The notes: generated by a model not told the origin, from the sequence alone. A DNA stretch of 64,000 nt from an uncultured Paracoccaceae bacterium (GCA_937895435.1 CALAXT010000024.1:62001-126000), one strand, 5' to 3'. Counted from the first letter of the stretch, positions 9,233 through 18,767 are shown. Translations and numbers: made by a program.

Positions 9233-10480
9233 TCAGATCATTTCAACCCGGCGGCGCAGAATCAGCGCCGCCCCTAAGGCCAACAACGCCAGCAAAAACG
9301 CCATCGCCAACAAACCATCAATACCGCTGGCCGCAATCAGCACCGCCCCAAGAAATGGCGCACAAGCGGTGGCCAACGTGGGCGCCATCGCCAAAACGCC
9401 CGAAATCGCCCCAAACGCCTGACGCCCAAGAACTTCGGCGGTCAAAACCGGGCGCAAAATACTGCTCATGCCCATCGCGCTGCCCTGCAGCAGGGCAAAC
9501 AGAAAAATAAGTCCCGGCGCTGCAGCCGCCGCCACCAAGATAGGCGCCCCCATCGCCAGCCAAATCACACTGATCCGAACCGCGCGGCCGGTGCCAATGC
9601 GTGATTCGTTTAACATCAGCACCAAACGCCCCGCGACCTGCGCCGGCCCGATACAAGATGCCGCCAACACCGCCATTGCGGGCGACGCCCCACGATCGTC
9701 GAAGATCGGCAGAAAATAGGTGACAATCATCGCGTGATTCAGGGCCATCGCGCCAAAGATTGCCGCCACCAACCAAAATTCGACACGACGCAAAGCCTGC
9801 GCCAAAACAGATTTGGCGTTGGAAACTGCGCCGTGATCATGGGGTGGTTCGTTTGGCACATGTGCAGCCTCGCGTGCTTGCAAAGTGCGCACCGCCAGCC
9901 AATTGACAGGCACGGTGACGCAGGCCTGCACAACGGCAAACCCCAAGACCGCCCCACGCCAGCCCCATTCCCCTGCCATCAATGCCCCAGCCGGAAACGC
10001 AAGGCTTGAGGCAAAACCCGCCACCAGTGTCACCCGCGTAATCGCCGGACGCGCGGATGGGGTTTGAACCACGGTTAAAAAGGAAAAACAGACCTCATAA
10101 AGGCTGGCACTGTGCGCCAGCCCCAACACAGCCCAAACCACCAAATAGGTGCCAAGCCCCTCAACCAAAGAAAGTGCGGCCAGCGCGCAGGCGCCCAAAG
10201 CCGCCCCCCAAATCAACAGCCCGCCACCATAGCCCCGGTCAATCAACCGCCCCGCCAGCGGGGCCGAAAGCGCCGAAATCACAATCGACAGTGTTGGCCC
10301 CAAAGACAAAAGTGTTTTGGACCACCCAAACCCTGTTTCCAAACTGGGCAGCAACGCAGCAAAGAAATAATACAGCGTGCCATAACCTGCTGTTTGACCA
10401 ATAGCCAACAGCCAGATTGGCCCCTGCCCCGATCGCCAGTGCCGCGCAGAACCCGCATCTGACACAGCGCGCATCGACAT
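9233..10480 (-). CDS. MFS transporter
   Basis: A 415-aa protein with about twelve hydrophobic segments. The loop after the second segment (LAGRLIDRGYGGGLLIWG) matches the MFS A-motif position, and a second-half equivalent (VAGRLVLMLNESRIGTGR) is present. The subfamily resembles monocarboxylate/oxalate-formate type carriers, but the substrate cannot be told. The ATG lies two bases after the stop of the M32 carboxypeptidase, so it is the last gene of a four-gene operon starting at the RNA methyltransferase. Confidence 0.85.
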   Translation of the reverse strand: MSMRAVSDAGSARHWRSGQGPIWLLAIGQTAGYGTLYYFFAALLPSLETGFGWSKTLLSLGPTLSIVISALSAPLAGRLIDRGYGGGLLIWGAALGACALAALSLVEGLGTYLVVWAVLGLAHSASLYEVCFSFLTVVQTPSARPAITRVTLVAGFASSLAFPAGALMAGEWGWRGAVLGFAVVQACVTVPVNWLAVRTLQAREAAHVPNEPPHDHGAVSNAKSVLAQALRRVEFWLVAAIFGAMALNHAMIVTYFLPIFDDRGASPAMAVLAASCIGPAQVAGRLVLMLNESRIGTGRAVRISVIWLAMGAPILVAAAAAPGLIFLFALLQGSAMGMSSILRPVLTAEVLGRQAFGAISGVLAMAPTLATACAPFLGAVLIAASGIDGLLAMAFLLALLALGAALILRRRVEMI

Positions 10481-10482
10481 AA

Positions 10483-11955
10483 TCAGACCGCGTAGATTTC
10501 AGAAAACTTTGTCTCAAGATAATCCAAAAGCGGCGTTTCATCGGGCACGAAACCGCAGGCTTTTGCGATAACATCACGCGGTTGGTAAAGCCCGCCATGG
10601 CGCTGCACATGCTGGCCCAGCCATGCGGTGGCAGCCCTTGGGTCACCTTGCGCCAAATCTTTATCCAAATCCGGACATGCTGCGCGCATGGCTTGGTGCA
10701 GCGCACCGGCATAAACATTTCCCAACGCATAGGTCGGAAAATAACCAAACAGCCCCACCGACCAATGCACATCTTGCAAAACGCCATCAGATGGTCGCCC
10801 AACCGAAACGCCAAAATCATGGGCAAACCGCGTGTTCCATGCCTCGGTCAGATCGGCCACATCCAACCGACCCGCAATCAAATCCCGCTCCAGATCAAAG
10901 CGCAGCATAATGTGCAGATTATACTGCACCTCGTCTGATTCTGTGCGGATAAAGCCTTGTTGCACCCGGTTGACGGCACCGTGAAATGCGGCCGCATCGC
11001 CACAGCCAAAATCGCCAAATCGCGCGCGCATCTCGCCGTAAAGCCAACCCGTAAAGGCCGCAGACCGACCCAACTGGTTTTCGTAAATCCGGCTTTGGCT
11101 TTCATGCACCCCCATTGATACCCCTTGGCCCAACGGCGTCAGCGCATAAGATGGGTCAATCTGCTGTTCATAGCAGGCGTGGCCAACCTCATGGATGGTG
11201 GAATACAGGCAATTAAAGGGATCAATCTCGCTGATCCTTGTTGTGATCCGAACATCAGCCCCAGACCCAGAGCTGAAGGGATGCACCGCCTGATCAATCC
11301 GGCCTCGGTTGAAATCATAGCCAAAGACGCCTGCCACCTGATGCGACAAAGCCAGCTGCCCGGCCGCATCGAACCGCGCCGTGATTGGCGCGGGCGGATT
11401 GGCCGCACCCAATACCTTGTCTCGCAATGCAACCAGCCGGGGGCGCATCCGGTCAAACATCGCCGCAATTGCCGCGCTGTCGGTGCCGGGTTCATAATCT
11501 TCAAGCAGCGCATCATAAAGATCACCCCCCTGGGCCAGCGCTGCTGCCTCTTCGCGGCGTAGGGCCACCACTTGGGACAATGTGGGCAGAAAAGCCGCAA
11601 CATCTTCAGCGGCGCGTGCACGCGCCCAAATTCCTTGTGACAGGCTAGTCACCCGCGCCAGCTCAGCCGCCAGACGGGCCGGGACGCGGGTGTTGCGGGC
11701 AAAGCTGCGGGCAATCAACCGCAGTGCTGCTGCCCCAGCCGCATCAGGGGCCTTGGCCGTGGCCAACCATTCACCCAAACGCGGATCGGTACGGCGGGCA
11801 TGCAAAACCCCCTCAATCGCAGCCATTTCATCGCTGCGCTGCGCTGCGGCCCCCTCGGGCATCATGGTTTCTTGATCCCAGCCCAATCGGCCCGAAATTT
11901 GGGCCAGCGCCTCAGTATCGCGCTGAAAGGCCATCAAATCGGCAAACGCGTTCAT
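10483..11955 (-). CDS. Carboxypeptidase Taq (M32 metallopeptidase)
   Basis: A 490-aa protein of the usual M32 length with the zinc motif TIHEVGHACYEQQ (HExxH, with a downstream ESQSRIYEN segment providing the third ligand) and the family motifs DVRITTRI and GVHESQSRIYENQLGRS. It removes C-terminal residues from peptides in the cytoplasm. The ATG overlaps the ctaA stop by one base (TGATG), so ctaA and this gene are coupled. A much longer frame upstream is only an extension inside ctaA. Confidence 0.92.
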   Translation of the reverse strand: MNAFADLMAFQRDTEALAQISGRLGWDQETMMPEGAAAQRSDEMAAIEGVLHARRTDPRLGEWLATAKAPDAAGAAALRLIARSFARNTRVPARLAAELARVTSLSQGIWARARAAEDVAAFLPTLSQVVALRREEAAALAQGGDLYDALLEDYEPGTDSAAIAAMFDRMRPRLVALRDKVLGAANPPAPITARFDAAGQLALSHQVAGVFGYDFNRGRIDQAVHPFSSGSGADVRITTRISEIDPFNCLYSTIHEVGHACYEQQIDPSYALTPLGQGVSMGVHESQSRIYENQLGRSAAFTGWLYGEMRARFGDFGCGDAAAFHGAVNRVQQGFIRTESDEVQYNLHIMLRFDLERDLIAGRLDVADLTEAWNTRFAHDFGVSVGRPSDGVLQDVHWSVGLFGYFPTYALGNVYAGALHQAMRAACPDLDKDLAQGDPRAATAWLGQHVQRHGGLYQPRDVIAKACGFVPDETPLLDYLETKFSEIYAV

Positions 11956-13100
11956 CACACAGCCCCGCGCAGCGATGTTGCCTGAGGGTAGCCGGCCAAA
12001 TGCCGCGCGCGGGCAATCAACACCCACAACAAAACCGCGCCCACCTGATGGGTGATTGCAAGCGACAAAGGTGCAGCATGCATCACGGTCGCAATCCCCA
12101 GCGCCATCTGCGCCAGCACCATCACCGCCAACATATGAAAGGCCCGCCGCGTGGCCAAATGCACACTGGCCCGCCCCCGCAACCACACCACCACGCCAAA
12201 GGCCAATAACAGATAGCCCGCCACGCGATGCACAAATTGCACAAGGCCTGGATTTTCAAAAAAGTTCCGCCACAGCGGCTCAATCACGAAGGCCTCGGGC
12301 GGAAACACCTGGCCCGCCATCAGCGGCCAATCGGTAAACCCACGCCCCGCGTCAATGCCTGCCACCAACGCCCCCAACAAAATTTGCACAAAGGCCAGAT
12401 GCATAAATCCGGTTGTCATTGAAAACAGCTTGGCCTCGCGCGCGCGGCGGGCCTGCAAAAGCGCCGCCTCGCTGCGGCCCAAAAGCAGAATATACCACGC
12501 CAAAAAGCCCAAAATGACAAAGGCCAACCCCAGATGTGTGGCCAACCGATAGGATGCCACGCTGGTCATCGTGCCCCCAAGGCCCGAGGCCACCATCCAC
12601 CAACCAATCGCCCCCTGCAGCCCCCCCAAAGCCCCAACCAAGGCCAAGCGCCCCGTCCAGCCCACAGGAATTCGCCGCGCCAACAAAAAGCCAAAAAAAC
12701 CAACGGCCCACACCAAACCGATCATCCGCCCCAGCTGCCGGTGGCCCCATTCCCACCAATAGATTTCCTGAAACTCAGACAACGACATGCCTTTGTTTAC
12801 CAACTGATACTGCGGGATCAGGCGATATTTATCGAATTCGCTTTGCCATGCCTCAGCCGACATCGGCGGCAAAGCGCCCGTCACAGGCCGCCATTCGGTG
12901 ATCGACAGTCCCGAATCGGTCAAGCGTGTCAGCCCACCCACGGCGATCATCGCTGCCACCATGACAAACAACACCATCAGCCACGCCCGGACCGCGCCGC
13001 GCGCGCCGCGCTTTGGTGCATCAATCATCCCACCACCCGATGGTGCTTGGTGTGCTGTGGTATCCATTTCCTGAAAAAGCGCCCGCTTCTGTGCCATCAT
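11955..13100 (-). CDS. ctaA: Heme A synthase CtaA
   Basis: A roughly 380-aa membrane protein that converts heme O to heme A for cytochrome aa3. Eight hydrophobic segments are visible, with the CtaA signatures VGGLTRLTDSGLSITEWRPV, WWEWGHRQLGRMIG (His ligand), THLGLAFVI, VQFVHRVAGYLLL and ITHQVGAVLL, which supply the conserved His residues. This is the long (type 2) alphaproteobacterial/mitochondrial form. Two adjacent ATG codons (13100 and 13097) are possible starts. Lies in an operon with a tRNA/rRNA methyltransferase upstream and an M32 peptidase downstream. Confidence 0.93.
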   Translation of the reverse strand: MMAQKRALFQEMDTTAHQAPSGGGMIDAPKRGARGAVRAWLMVLFVMVAAMIAVGGLTRLTDSGLSITEWRPVTGALPPMSAEAWQSEFDKYRLIPQYQLVNKGMSLSEFQEIYWWEWGHRQLGRMIGLVWAVGFFGFLLARRIPVGWTGRLALVGALGGLQGAIGWWMVASGLGGTMTSVASYRLATHLGLAFVILGFLAWYILLLGRSEAALLQARRAREAKLFSMTTGFMHLAFVQILLGALVAGIDAGRGFTDWPLMAGQVFPPEAFVIEPLWRNFFENPGLVQFVHRVAGYLLLAFGVVVWLRGRASVHLATRRAFHMLAVMVLAQMALGIATVMHAAPLSLAITHQVGAVLLWVLIARARHLAGYPQATSLRGAV

Positions 13101-13159
13101 CCGCCCCGCTTGTGCTCTGTTTCGCGTCGCGCGCACCCTAGGCCCGGTGGGCCGCCGCT

Positions 13160-13915
13160 TCAAGCGTCGCCATCACGACGAGCGCGGGCCAGTTGTCGCA
13201 GCATACCATGAAAGGTCTGCACATCGGCCCGCGTCAACGGCAACCGGCCAAACATGTTGCGCAAGTTACGTTTCATCCCCACCACTTTCGTGGGCGGAAA
13301 GAAAAACCCCGCTGCCTCTAGCTGGTCTTCAAAATGATCGCCCAACTTTTCAATCTCAATCCGTTCGGCAAATTCGGTGCCCGCCAAAGCCATTACCTCG
13401 GGGGGTTGATCGCTGTCCAAGCGCCCCCACTCATATCCCAACAGCAACACACACTGCGCAAGGTTCAGCGAAGGAAACAGCGGATTGACCGGAACCGATA
13501 TGATGGCATTTGCCTGCACAATGTCAGAGTTTTCCAACCCTGTGCGTTCAGGGCCAAAAAGAATCGCCACCTTTTGGCCCGCGTTACACAACGCCCTTGC
13601 ATGTTGCATCGCACGTTCGGGTGTCATGACAGGCTTTGTCAGCTCGCGTCCACGCGCCGTGGTGGCAAACACATAATTTACATCCGCAAGCGCCGCCGCC
13701 GTGGTCGGGAACATCCCGGCATTGTCCAACACGCGCCCGGCGCCACTGGCCATCGCCACCGCCTTTGGATTTGGCCAACCATCGCGCGGCGCAACAATGC
13801 GCAGGCGTTGCAGGCCAAAATTCCACATCGCACGCGCTGCCGCCCCGATATTCTCACCCATTTGCGGCTGCACCAGCACCAAGGCAGGCTCGGTCTGAGT
13901 TGGCAAGTCGTGCAT
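13160..13915 (-). CDS. SpoU-class RNA methyltransferase (TrmJ-like)
   Basis: A 251-aa SPOUT methyltransferase that 2'-O-methylates RNA with SAM. The knot motifs are clear: ALVLVQPQMGENIGAAARAMWNFG (motif 1), VAILFGPERTGLENSDI (motif 2) and ISVPVNPLFPSLNLAQCVLLLGYEW (motif 3). The protein matches the TrmJ/TrmH group 1 family, which modifies position 32 of some tRNAs. Start at the ATG behind GCAGGGG; 18 extra in-frame residues upstream look unlike the family. First gene of the ctaA operon and divergent from the thiE-like gene. Confidence 0.87.
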   Translation of the reverse strand: MHDLPTQTEPALVLVQPQMGENIGAAARAMWNFGLQRLRIVAPRDGWPNPKAVAMASGAGRVLDNAGMFPTTAAALADVNYVFATTARGRELTKPVMTPERAMQHARALCNAGQKVAILFGPERTGLENSDIVQANAIISVPVNPLFPSLNLAQCVLLLGYEWGRLDSDQPPEVMALAGTEFAERIEIEKLGDHFEDQLEAAGFFFPPTKVVGMKRNLRNMFGRLPLTRADVQTFHGMLRQLARARRDGDA

Positions 13916-14046
13916 GATTTGGCCCCTGCGTAACATTGCGCTCTGATAACGCCCACCGCCCCGGCACACAACCGCTGCTGCGCGACAGCCGCTGGCCCCT
14001 GCCTGAAAACCAGTCTATAGATTATGCCTGACCGCAGGAGATGCCC

Positions 14047-14667
14047 ATGTCTGATCAAGACCGCCCACAACTGACCCTGATCACGCCCCCCGCCTTTGAA
14101 ACTGACCTGTTTGGTGAAATTTTGGCGCGGGTCATGGATGATGTCCCCATCGCCTGCGTGCGGTTGGCAATGGCCACCAAAGACCAAGACACCATTCGCC
14201 GTGCGGCTGACGGTTTGCGCGAAATTTCGCATGCCCGTGACGTGCCATTGGTGATTGAAACCCATTGGAAACTGGTTGAGCCACATGGGTTGGATGGTGT
14301 GCATTTGCCCGATGGCCCGCGTCAGGTGCGGTTTTTGCGCAAAGAATTGGGTGCTGATCCGATTATTGGGGCCTATTGCGGATCAAGCCGTCATGACGCG
14401 ATGAGCGCGGGCGAGGCCGGTGCCGATTATGTGGCATTTGGCCCGGTTGGCCAAAGCGCGCTGGGCGACGGCAGTCAGGCTGATCATGACCTCTTTCAAT
14501 GGTGGTCGGAAATCTTTGAAATTCCGGTCATAGCCGAGGGCGCGCTGAGCGCCGCTGATATCACCCAAATCACGCCCGTGACCGATTTCTTTGGCATCGG
14601 CGAAGAAATCTGGACAAACGATGACCCCGGCGCCCAGCTGCGCGCCATGATTGCGGCAATGGGATAA
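14047..14667 (+). CDS. Thiamine phosphate synthase-like (ThiE/TenI) protein
   Basis: A 206-aa TIM-barrel protein with the TenI/ThiE pattern: ETHWKLVEPHGLDGVHLPDG, GAYCGSSRHDAMSAGEAGADYVAFGPV and IPVIAEGAL. ThiE joins the thiazole and pyrimidine phosphates of vitamin B1. No other thiamine gene is beside it, and the diphosphate-site residues are not all identifiable, so it may be a ThiE paralogue rather than the main enzyme. AGGAG at 14035-14039 supports the second ATG (14047) as the start. Confidence 0.7.
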   Translation: MSDQDRPQLTLITPPAFETDLFGEILARVMDDVPIACVRLAMATKDQDTIRRAADGLREISHARDVPLVIETHWKLVEPHGLDGVHLPDGPRQVRFLRKELGADPIIGAYCGSSRHDAMSAGEAGADYVAFGPVGQSALGDGSQADHDLFQWWSEIFEIPVIAEGALSAADITQITPVTDFFGIGEEIWTNDDPGAQLRAMIAAMG

Positions 14668-14698
14668 AACGGGGTGGGTGCGCTGCACCCATCCTGAG

Positions 14699-15532
14699 CT
14701 ATTGTCCGAAATTGGCGGGCATTCCCGCACGTACCATCGCCTCGCATTGCGCGGCCAGCTGTTTGCGGCTGTCAAAATCGCCAGCCCGCAACGGGCTGTG
14801 CAACACGACCGTCACCCCGCCATGGCTGGGCCGTGCTAAAACCGCCAAAAAATGCGGGCCAAACCCCATATCGCCCCACCAGCCATACACCCGTGCATCT
14901 GCGCCCCGTGGCGCATGATAGACCAGGGTTGCGGCCTGCAGGGCCAGCCTGTCTTGCAAAGCGGAATCGAAAAAGGCCGCAAAAAGCGTCGGTTTGAACG
15001 GCAAAACCTGCAGCCCGTCCGAACTTGTTCCCTCGGGGAAAAACAAAAGCCGCGCACCATCCGACAACCGTGCCACCAACTGCGCCTTTTGCCGTACAGC
15101 ATCTGCGCCACGCCGGGTGATAAATTCAGTGCCGGTGATCCGCGCCAAAAAACCGATACCCGGCCAATGGGCCACTTCGGATTTTGACACAAAAAACACC
15201 CGCTGTGCGGCATTCAGCACCAAAATGTCCAGCCAAGATACGTGATTGGCCACCACCGCGCCGGGCCCTGACAGGGGCACGCCTTCTACCCGGATCGAAA
15301 GGCCGATAATGCGCAACGCTGCCCGGCTGACCTGTTGGCTAACCAGCGGGCTTAGAACCCGACGGCGACGCAGAGCCGCAACCTCGATCACACGCAGGAC
15401 TGCAAGGGCCCCTACCCCGGCCCCCAGAACCACTGCCAGCCCAGCACCACGCCCAAGCACACGCCCCCAGCCGGCAAGCCCAATCGGCGGCGGTGCGGGT
15501 GCGGGATCAGTGGAATGCCACGTTGGGCCCAT
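14699..15532 (-). CDS. olsA: Lyso-ornithine-lipid O-acyltransferase OlsA
   Basis: A 277-aa membrane-bound acyltransferase of the PlsC family with the catalytic NHVSWLD (HxxxxD) and FPEGTSS motifs. It adds the second fatty acyl chain to lyso-ornithine lipid; because it follows olsB by four bases, that role is more likely than phosphatidate synthesis. An N-terminal hydrophobic helix (VVLGAGVGALAVL) anchors it. Start chosen at 15532, just after the olsB stop; an overlapping upstream start would add 16 residues. Confidence 0.85.
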   Translation of the reverse strand: MGPTWHSTDPAPAPPPIGLAGWGRVLGRGAGLAVVLGAGVGALAVLRVIEVAALRRRRVLSPLVSQQVSRAALRIIGLSIRVEGVPLSGPGAVVANHVSWLDILVLNAAQRVFFVSKSEVAHWPGIGFLARITGTEFITRRGADAVRQKAQLVARLSDGARLLFFPEGTSSDGLQVLPFKPTLFAAFFDSALQDRLALQAATLVYHAPRGADARVYGWWGDMGFGPHFLAVLARPSHGGVTVVLHSPLRAGDFDSRKQLAAQCEAMVRAGMPANFGQ

Positions 15533-15536
15533 CGCG

Positions 15537-16328
15537 CTAAGATCCACCTGCGTCTTCAGATTTGCGGGTGTAAAACGCACGGTGGCGTTCTGACATCTGT
15601 GCGGTATCCATCACCAAGCAGACATCAGTGGTGTTGAACGCACGATCAACAAACGCACCATTTCCAACAAATCCGCCCAAGCGCAAATACGCCTTGATCA
15701 GTGCGGGCATGGCACGCAAGGCCGCAGGCCGGTCAATTTGATCTGCCAGTATCGTATCCAGAGCATGCGCCTGCGGCCCACGGGCCGTTACCCGCAGCCC
15801 TTCGGGTGCCAGATGCATCTGATGCAAATACGAAAGCGCGGGGGCAAGTTTCCCCAAATCGGTTCCATGGAAACTGGCCACGCCAAAAAGCACCTCAATC
15901 CCACGTTCCAACACATAATCGGCCAGCCCCGCCCACAGATGCACCATGCCAGCCCCACCGCGATAATGCGGATGCACACAAGAGCGCCCCAGTTCCAAAA
16001 GCGGCCGACCACTTTGGCGCAACACCGTCAGGTCATATTCAGATTCTGAATAAAACCCCCCTGCCTGATCGGCGCGCGCGCCCGGCATTAGACGATAAAC
16101 CCCCACGACATGTTCGCCCAACTTTGGATCTTTGTTGGTGTCAATCAGCAAAAGGTGATCAAAAAACGGGTCAAACCGGTCCCGTTCAAGCTGGGCCACA
16201 TGGTCAACCAATGGGCCATTAGCGCCCAGTTCCTGAACGAAAACACGATAGCGCAGCCGCTGGGCTGCCATCAGATCCAGATCATCTGCGGCCAAGCGCA
16301 CCTGAAAACTTGGGTCGGGCACAGCCAT
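15537..16328 (-). CDS. olsB: L-ornithine N-acyltransferase OlsB
   Basis: A 263-aa GNAT-like protein that transfers a 3-hydroxyacyl chain from ACP to the alpha-amino group of ornithine, the first step of ornithine (phosphorus-free) membrane lipid synthesis. Family segments are AAQRLRYRVFVQELGA, GRPLLELGRSCVHPHYR and GAFVDRAFNTTDVCLVMD. Coupled to olsA directly downstream. In marine alphaproteobacteria such lipids can replace phospholipids under phosphate limitation; no PhoB box was recognised upstream. Confidence 0.9.
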   Translation of the reverse strand: MAVPDPSFQVRLAADDLDLMAAQRLRYRVFVQELGANGPLVDHVAQLERDRFDPFFDHLLLIDTNKDPKLGEHVVGVYRLMPGARADQAGGFYSESEYDLTVLRQSGRPLLELGRSCVHPHYRGGAGMVHLWAGLADYVLERGIEVLFGVASFHGTDLGKLAPALSYLHQMHLAPEGLRVTARGPQAHALDTILADQIDRPAALRAMPALIKAYLRLGGFVGNGAFVDRAFNTTDVCLVMDTAQMSERHRAFYTRKSEDAGGS

Positions 16329-16471
16329 GCGCACCGTTCTTTCCGTTTGGCCAGTCGGGCCAGATTGCCGATTAATCTTTGAAAATGATTAGGGCGGCCC
16401 CGCCCATTGCGCAACCCCGAACCCGAGACACCCGCCCTGATTGAAGACTCGACACCATGGTATATCAATCG

Positions 16472-16666
16472 TTAATACTTATGCGCGATGCTCAACTCAA
16501 CCTTGGAGCCGTCGATGACTTGCTTTCCTGCATCTTGGAAATTCACCGTGATCCGTGTGCCAATGCGCGATTGCACCTGACCTATTCCCCAATCCGGCTG
16601 GGATACCAACCGCACGATCGTGCCCGGCTCTAGCACAGCGTTCAACCCCAACAGCGCCCCGCTCAT
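16472..16666 (-). CDS. DUF3553 protein, 64 aa
   Basis: A 64-residue beta-rich protein with VLEPGTIVRLVSQPDWGIGQVQSRIG, the signature of the DUF3553 family (a small SH3/UvrD-tail-like domain: P-x-W-G-x-G-x-V). Its start lies only 29 bases from the start of the divergent chpT gene. Known members have no proven function; the fold resembles nucleic-acid-associated tails of helicases, so a nucleic-acid role is only a guess. Confidence 0.85.
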   Translation of the reverse strand: MSGALLGLNAVLEPGTIVRLVSQPDWGIGQVQSRIGTRITVNFQDAGKQVIDGSKVELSIAHKY

Positions 16667-16695
16667 ATCTTACATCCCCGTGTTGAAAGCATAAA

Positions 16696-17292
16696 ATGAC
16701 CAAGACTACAGACATCAGCCACATTCTTGCGGCCCGCATTTGCCATGACATTGTCAGCCCATTGGGGGCAATTGGCAATGGGGTTGAGCTTTTGGAAATG
16801 ACCGAAATGCGGGCGTCGCCCGAAATCGCGCTGCTGTCTGACAGCGTCGAAAGTCTTGTGGCGCGACTGCGGTTCTTTCGTGTGGCGTTTGGCACTGCCG
16901 CACTTGATCAGCGCATGGGCCGCCCCGAGGTGATATCGACGGCTGAATTGCCGCTGAAAGAGGCGCGGTTGCGCCTTGATTGGACCGTTCCATCAGATCT
17001 GCCACGAAATGAGGTTCGTCTGGCGTATCTGCTATTACTTTGCCTTGGGTCGGCGCTGCCATTGGGGGGCGTCATCTCATTGGAACGGGGAGAAAAGCAG
17101 TGGCTGATCACCGCCACAGGTGGTCGAATAAAACCAGAACCAGACCTGTGGGATATGCTTGTGGGGGGCGGTGGTGGGCAAGATATTGGGCCAAACCAAA
17201 TTCAGTTTCCACTTGCGCGCAACGTTATGACACAGATGCGCCGCAAGCTGTCAGCGCAATGGGGTGAGAACTCAATTAGCTTGCAGTATTAA
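16696..17292 (+). CDS. chpT: Histidine phosphotransferase ChpT
   Basis: A 198-aa protein that relays phosphate from the kinase CckA to the response regulators CtrA and CpdR in the alphaproteobacterial cell-cycle/motility circuit. The phosphorylated His is in ARICHDIVSPLGAIGNGVELLE (about residues 13-34), the DHp helix shared with histidine kinases. The C-terminal part resembles a degenerate HATPase domain without ATP-binding motifs, as expected. Ends four bases inside the converging flavoprotein gene. Confidence 0.9.
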   Translation: MTKTTDISHILAARICHDIVSPLGAIGNGVELLEMTEMRASPEIALLSDSVESLVARLRFFRVAFGTAALDQRMGRPEVISTAELPLKEARLRLDWTVPSDLPRNEVRLAYLLLLCLGSALPLGGVISLERGEKQWLITATGGRIKPEPDLWDMLVGGGGGQDIGPNQIQFPLARNVMTQMRRKLSAQWGENSISLQY

Positions 17293-18467
17293 GCAACCTG
17301 CCCGGCGGCCCATCCTGATGACCAGGCCCATTGAAAATTATATCCACCCAGCCAGCCGGTGACATCGACCACTTCACCAATAAAAAACAGCCCCCGATGC
17401 GCCCTGGCCGCAAGCGTCCGAGAGTCAAGCGCATCTGTATCTACGCCACCCAACGTCACTTCTGCGGTGCGGTACCCCTCACTGCCTGTGGGCGTAACGG
17501 GCCACGCCTGCACCAAAGCGCCCAGCTGGGTCAGTTTTGCATTTGATTGGTCAGCCAAGTTTCCCACCAAACCGCTTTGTTCTGCCAACAAGCGTGCAAG
17601 CTTTTCGGGCAAAAACTGCGCCAGCGCATTTTTCAAAGAGATCCGCCCTGCAGCAGATTTCTGCGCAATCAGCGCAGCGGCGATGTCTTGGCCCGCGGCC
17701 AGATTAATCACCAGACGATCACCTTCGCGCCAATAGCTTGAGATTTGCAACACCGATGGGCCCGACAGGCCACGATGCGTGAACAAAAGCCCCTCTTGAA
17801 AATGGGTTCGGCCAAGGCCAACCTGTGCAGCCACCGACAGCCCGGCCATTTCCTGCATCTGCACCAAGGCCGTGCCCCCAAAGGTCAGCGGCACCAACCC
17901 CGGCCGGGTTTCCACAAGCCCCAGCCCAAATTGCTGCGCCAAACGATAGCCCAAATCGCTTGCCCCCATCTTTGGGATCGATTTGCCACCACAAGCCACC
18001 ACAAGGCTCTGGCTGGTAAAAACCCCAGCCGAGCTATCCACCACATAAGAACCCGCCGCTTGACGCACCGTGGCGATCTCAGTGCTGAGCCGCAGCGCCA
18101 CCCCGGCCGCCGCCATATCCTGCGTCAGCATCGCCACGATCTCTTTGGCTGAGCCATCACAAAACAGCTGCCCCAGCGTCTTTTCATGCCAAGAAATCCC
18201 CGCACGATCGACGCGGGCAATAAAATCATGGGCGCTGTATCGACGCAGCGCTGACAAAGCGAACCTTGGGTTTTGTGACAGGAACCGTTCTGGCCGGATA
18301 TTGAGATTGGTGAAATTGCACCGTCCCCCGCCTGAAATGCGGATCTTTTCCCCCGGGGCTGCGGCGTGATCCAGAACAACAACACGCCGCCCGCGGCGCG
18401 CAGCTTCAATGGCGCAAAACATGCCCGCCGCGCCTGCCCCCAGAATGATCACATCATAGCGTTCCAT
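17289..18467 (-). CDS. HI0933/YhiN-family flavoprotein
   Basis: A 392-aa FAD protein with the N-terminal Rossmann motif VIILGAGAAGMFCAIEAARRG and the family hallmark GEKIRISGGGRCNFTN, plus a C-terminal LGGVDTDALDSRT and FFIGEVVDVTGWLGGYNFQWAWSSG. The family is annotated as an aminoacetone-oxidase-like or BaiN-type NAD(P)/FAD oxidoreductase; the cellular substrate is unknown. Start at ATG 18467 behind GGCGGAG; a GTG directly before it is possible. Confidence 0.88.
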   Translation of the reverse strand: MERYDVIILGAGAAGMFCAIEAARRGRRVVVLDHAAAPGEKIRISGGGRCNFTNLNIRPERFLSQNPRFALSALRRYSAHDFIARVDRAGISWHEKTLGQLFCDGSAKEIVAMLTQDMAAAGVALRLSTEIATVRQAAGSYVVDSSAGVFTSQSLVVACGGKSIPKMGASDLGYRLAQQFGLGLVETRPGLVPLTFGGTALVQMQEMAGLSVAAQVGLGRTHFQEGLLFTHRGLSGPSVLQISSYWREGDRLVINLAAGQDIAAALIAQKSAAGRISLKNALAQFLPEKLARLLAEQSGLVGNLADQSNAKLTQLGALVQAWPVTPTGSEGYRTAEVTLGGVDTDALDSRTLAARAHRGLFFIGEVVDVTGWLGGYNFQWAWSSGWAAGQVA

Positions 18468-18579
18468 CACTCCGCCATACCTGCCAGATCACCCAAATGA
18501 CAAGCCATTCGATTTGCGCCGATTTTGTCACGTTTTTGTCTTGCGGCTGACCAAGCCCTTGGGTAAACACCGCCGCAGT

Positions 18580-18654
18580 TGGGGCGTGGCCAAGTGGTAA
18601 GGCATCGGTTTTTGGTACCGTGTACCGTAGGTTCGAATCCTACCGCCCCAGCCA
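18580..18654 (+). tRNA. trnQ: tRNA-Gln (TTG anticodon)
   Basis: A 75-base cloverleaf. The acceptor stem TGGGGCG pairs perfectly with CGCCCCA, the D-arm contains GGTAA, the anticodon loop TTTTGGT presents TTG, and the T-arm has the GTTCGAATC loop closed by a GTAGG/CCTAC stem. The 3' CCA is encoded. The outermost anticodon-stem pair is a T-T mismatch. Confidence 0.95.
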
Positions 18655-18738
18655 ACTTATAAAAAATACGACAGATCAAACGCTTGCTTTGTGTATTGTC
18701 TGTCTACTGCCCATGTGCCGTCGACTGCGCGATCCCGA

Positions 18739-18767
18739 TTTGGGGGCCACACATGGCAGCCCCCAAA
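18739..18767. terminator. Stem-loop between converging tRNA-Gln and enolase-superfamily gene
   Basis: A perfect 9-bp inverted repeat (TTTGGGGGC / GCCCCCAAA) with an 11-base loop lies between the 3' ends of the tRNA and the enolase-superfamily gene. The A/T-bearing ends of the stem would give short U runs on either strand, so a bidirectional terminator is likely. Confidence 0.6.

Noticed and set aside
10483-12186. Long version of the M32 peptidase (567 aa)
   Set aside because: The first 77 residues lie inside ctaA and resemble no M32 sequence; the start at 11955 matches family length.
13160-13969. Start of the RNA methyltransferase at 13969
   Set aside because: The first 18 residues are not family-like and ATG 13915 has a ribosome-binding site.
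18467-18679. Reading frame coding an AVGFEPTVHGTKNRCLTTWPRPN-like protein
   Set aside because: It is the reverse strand of the tRNA-Gln gene; this is a known kind of false protein.
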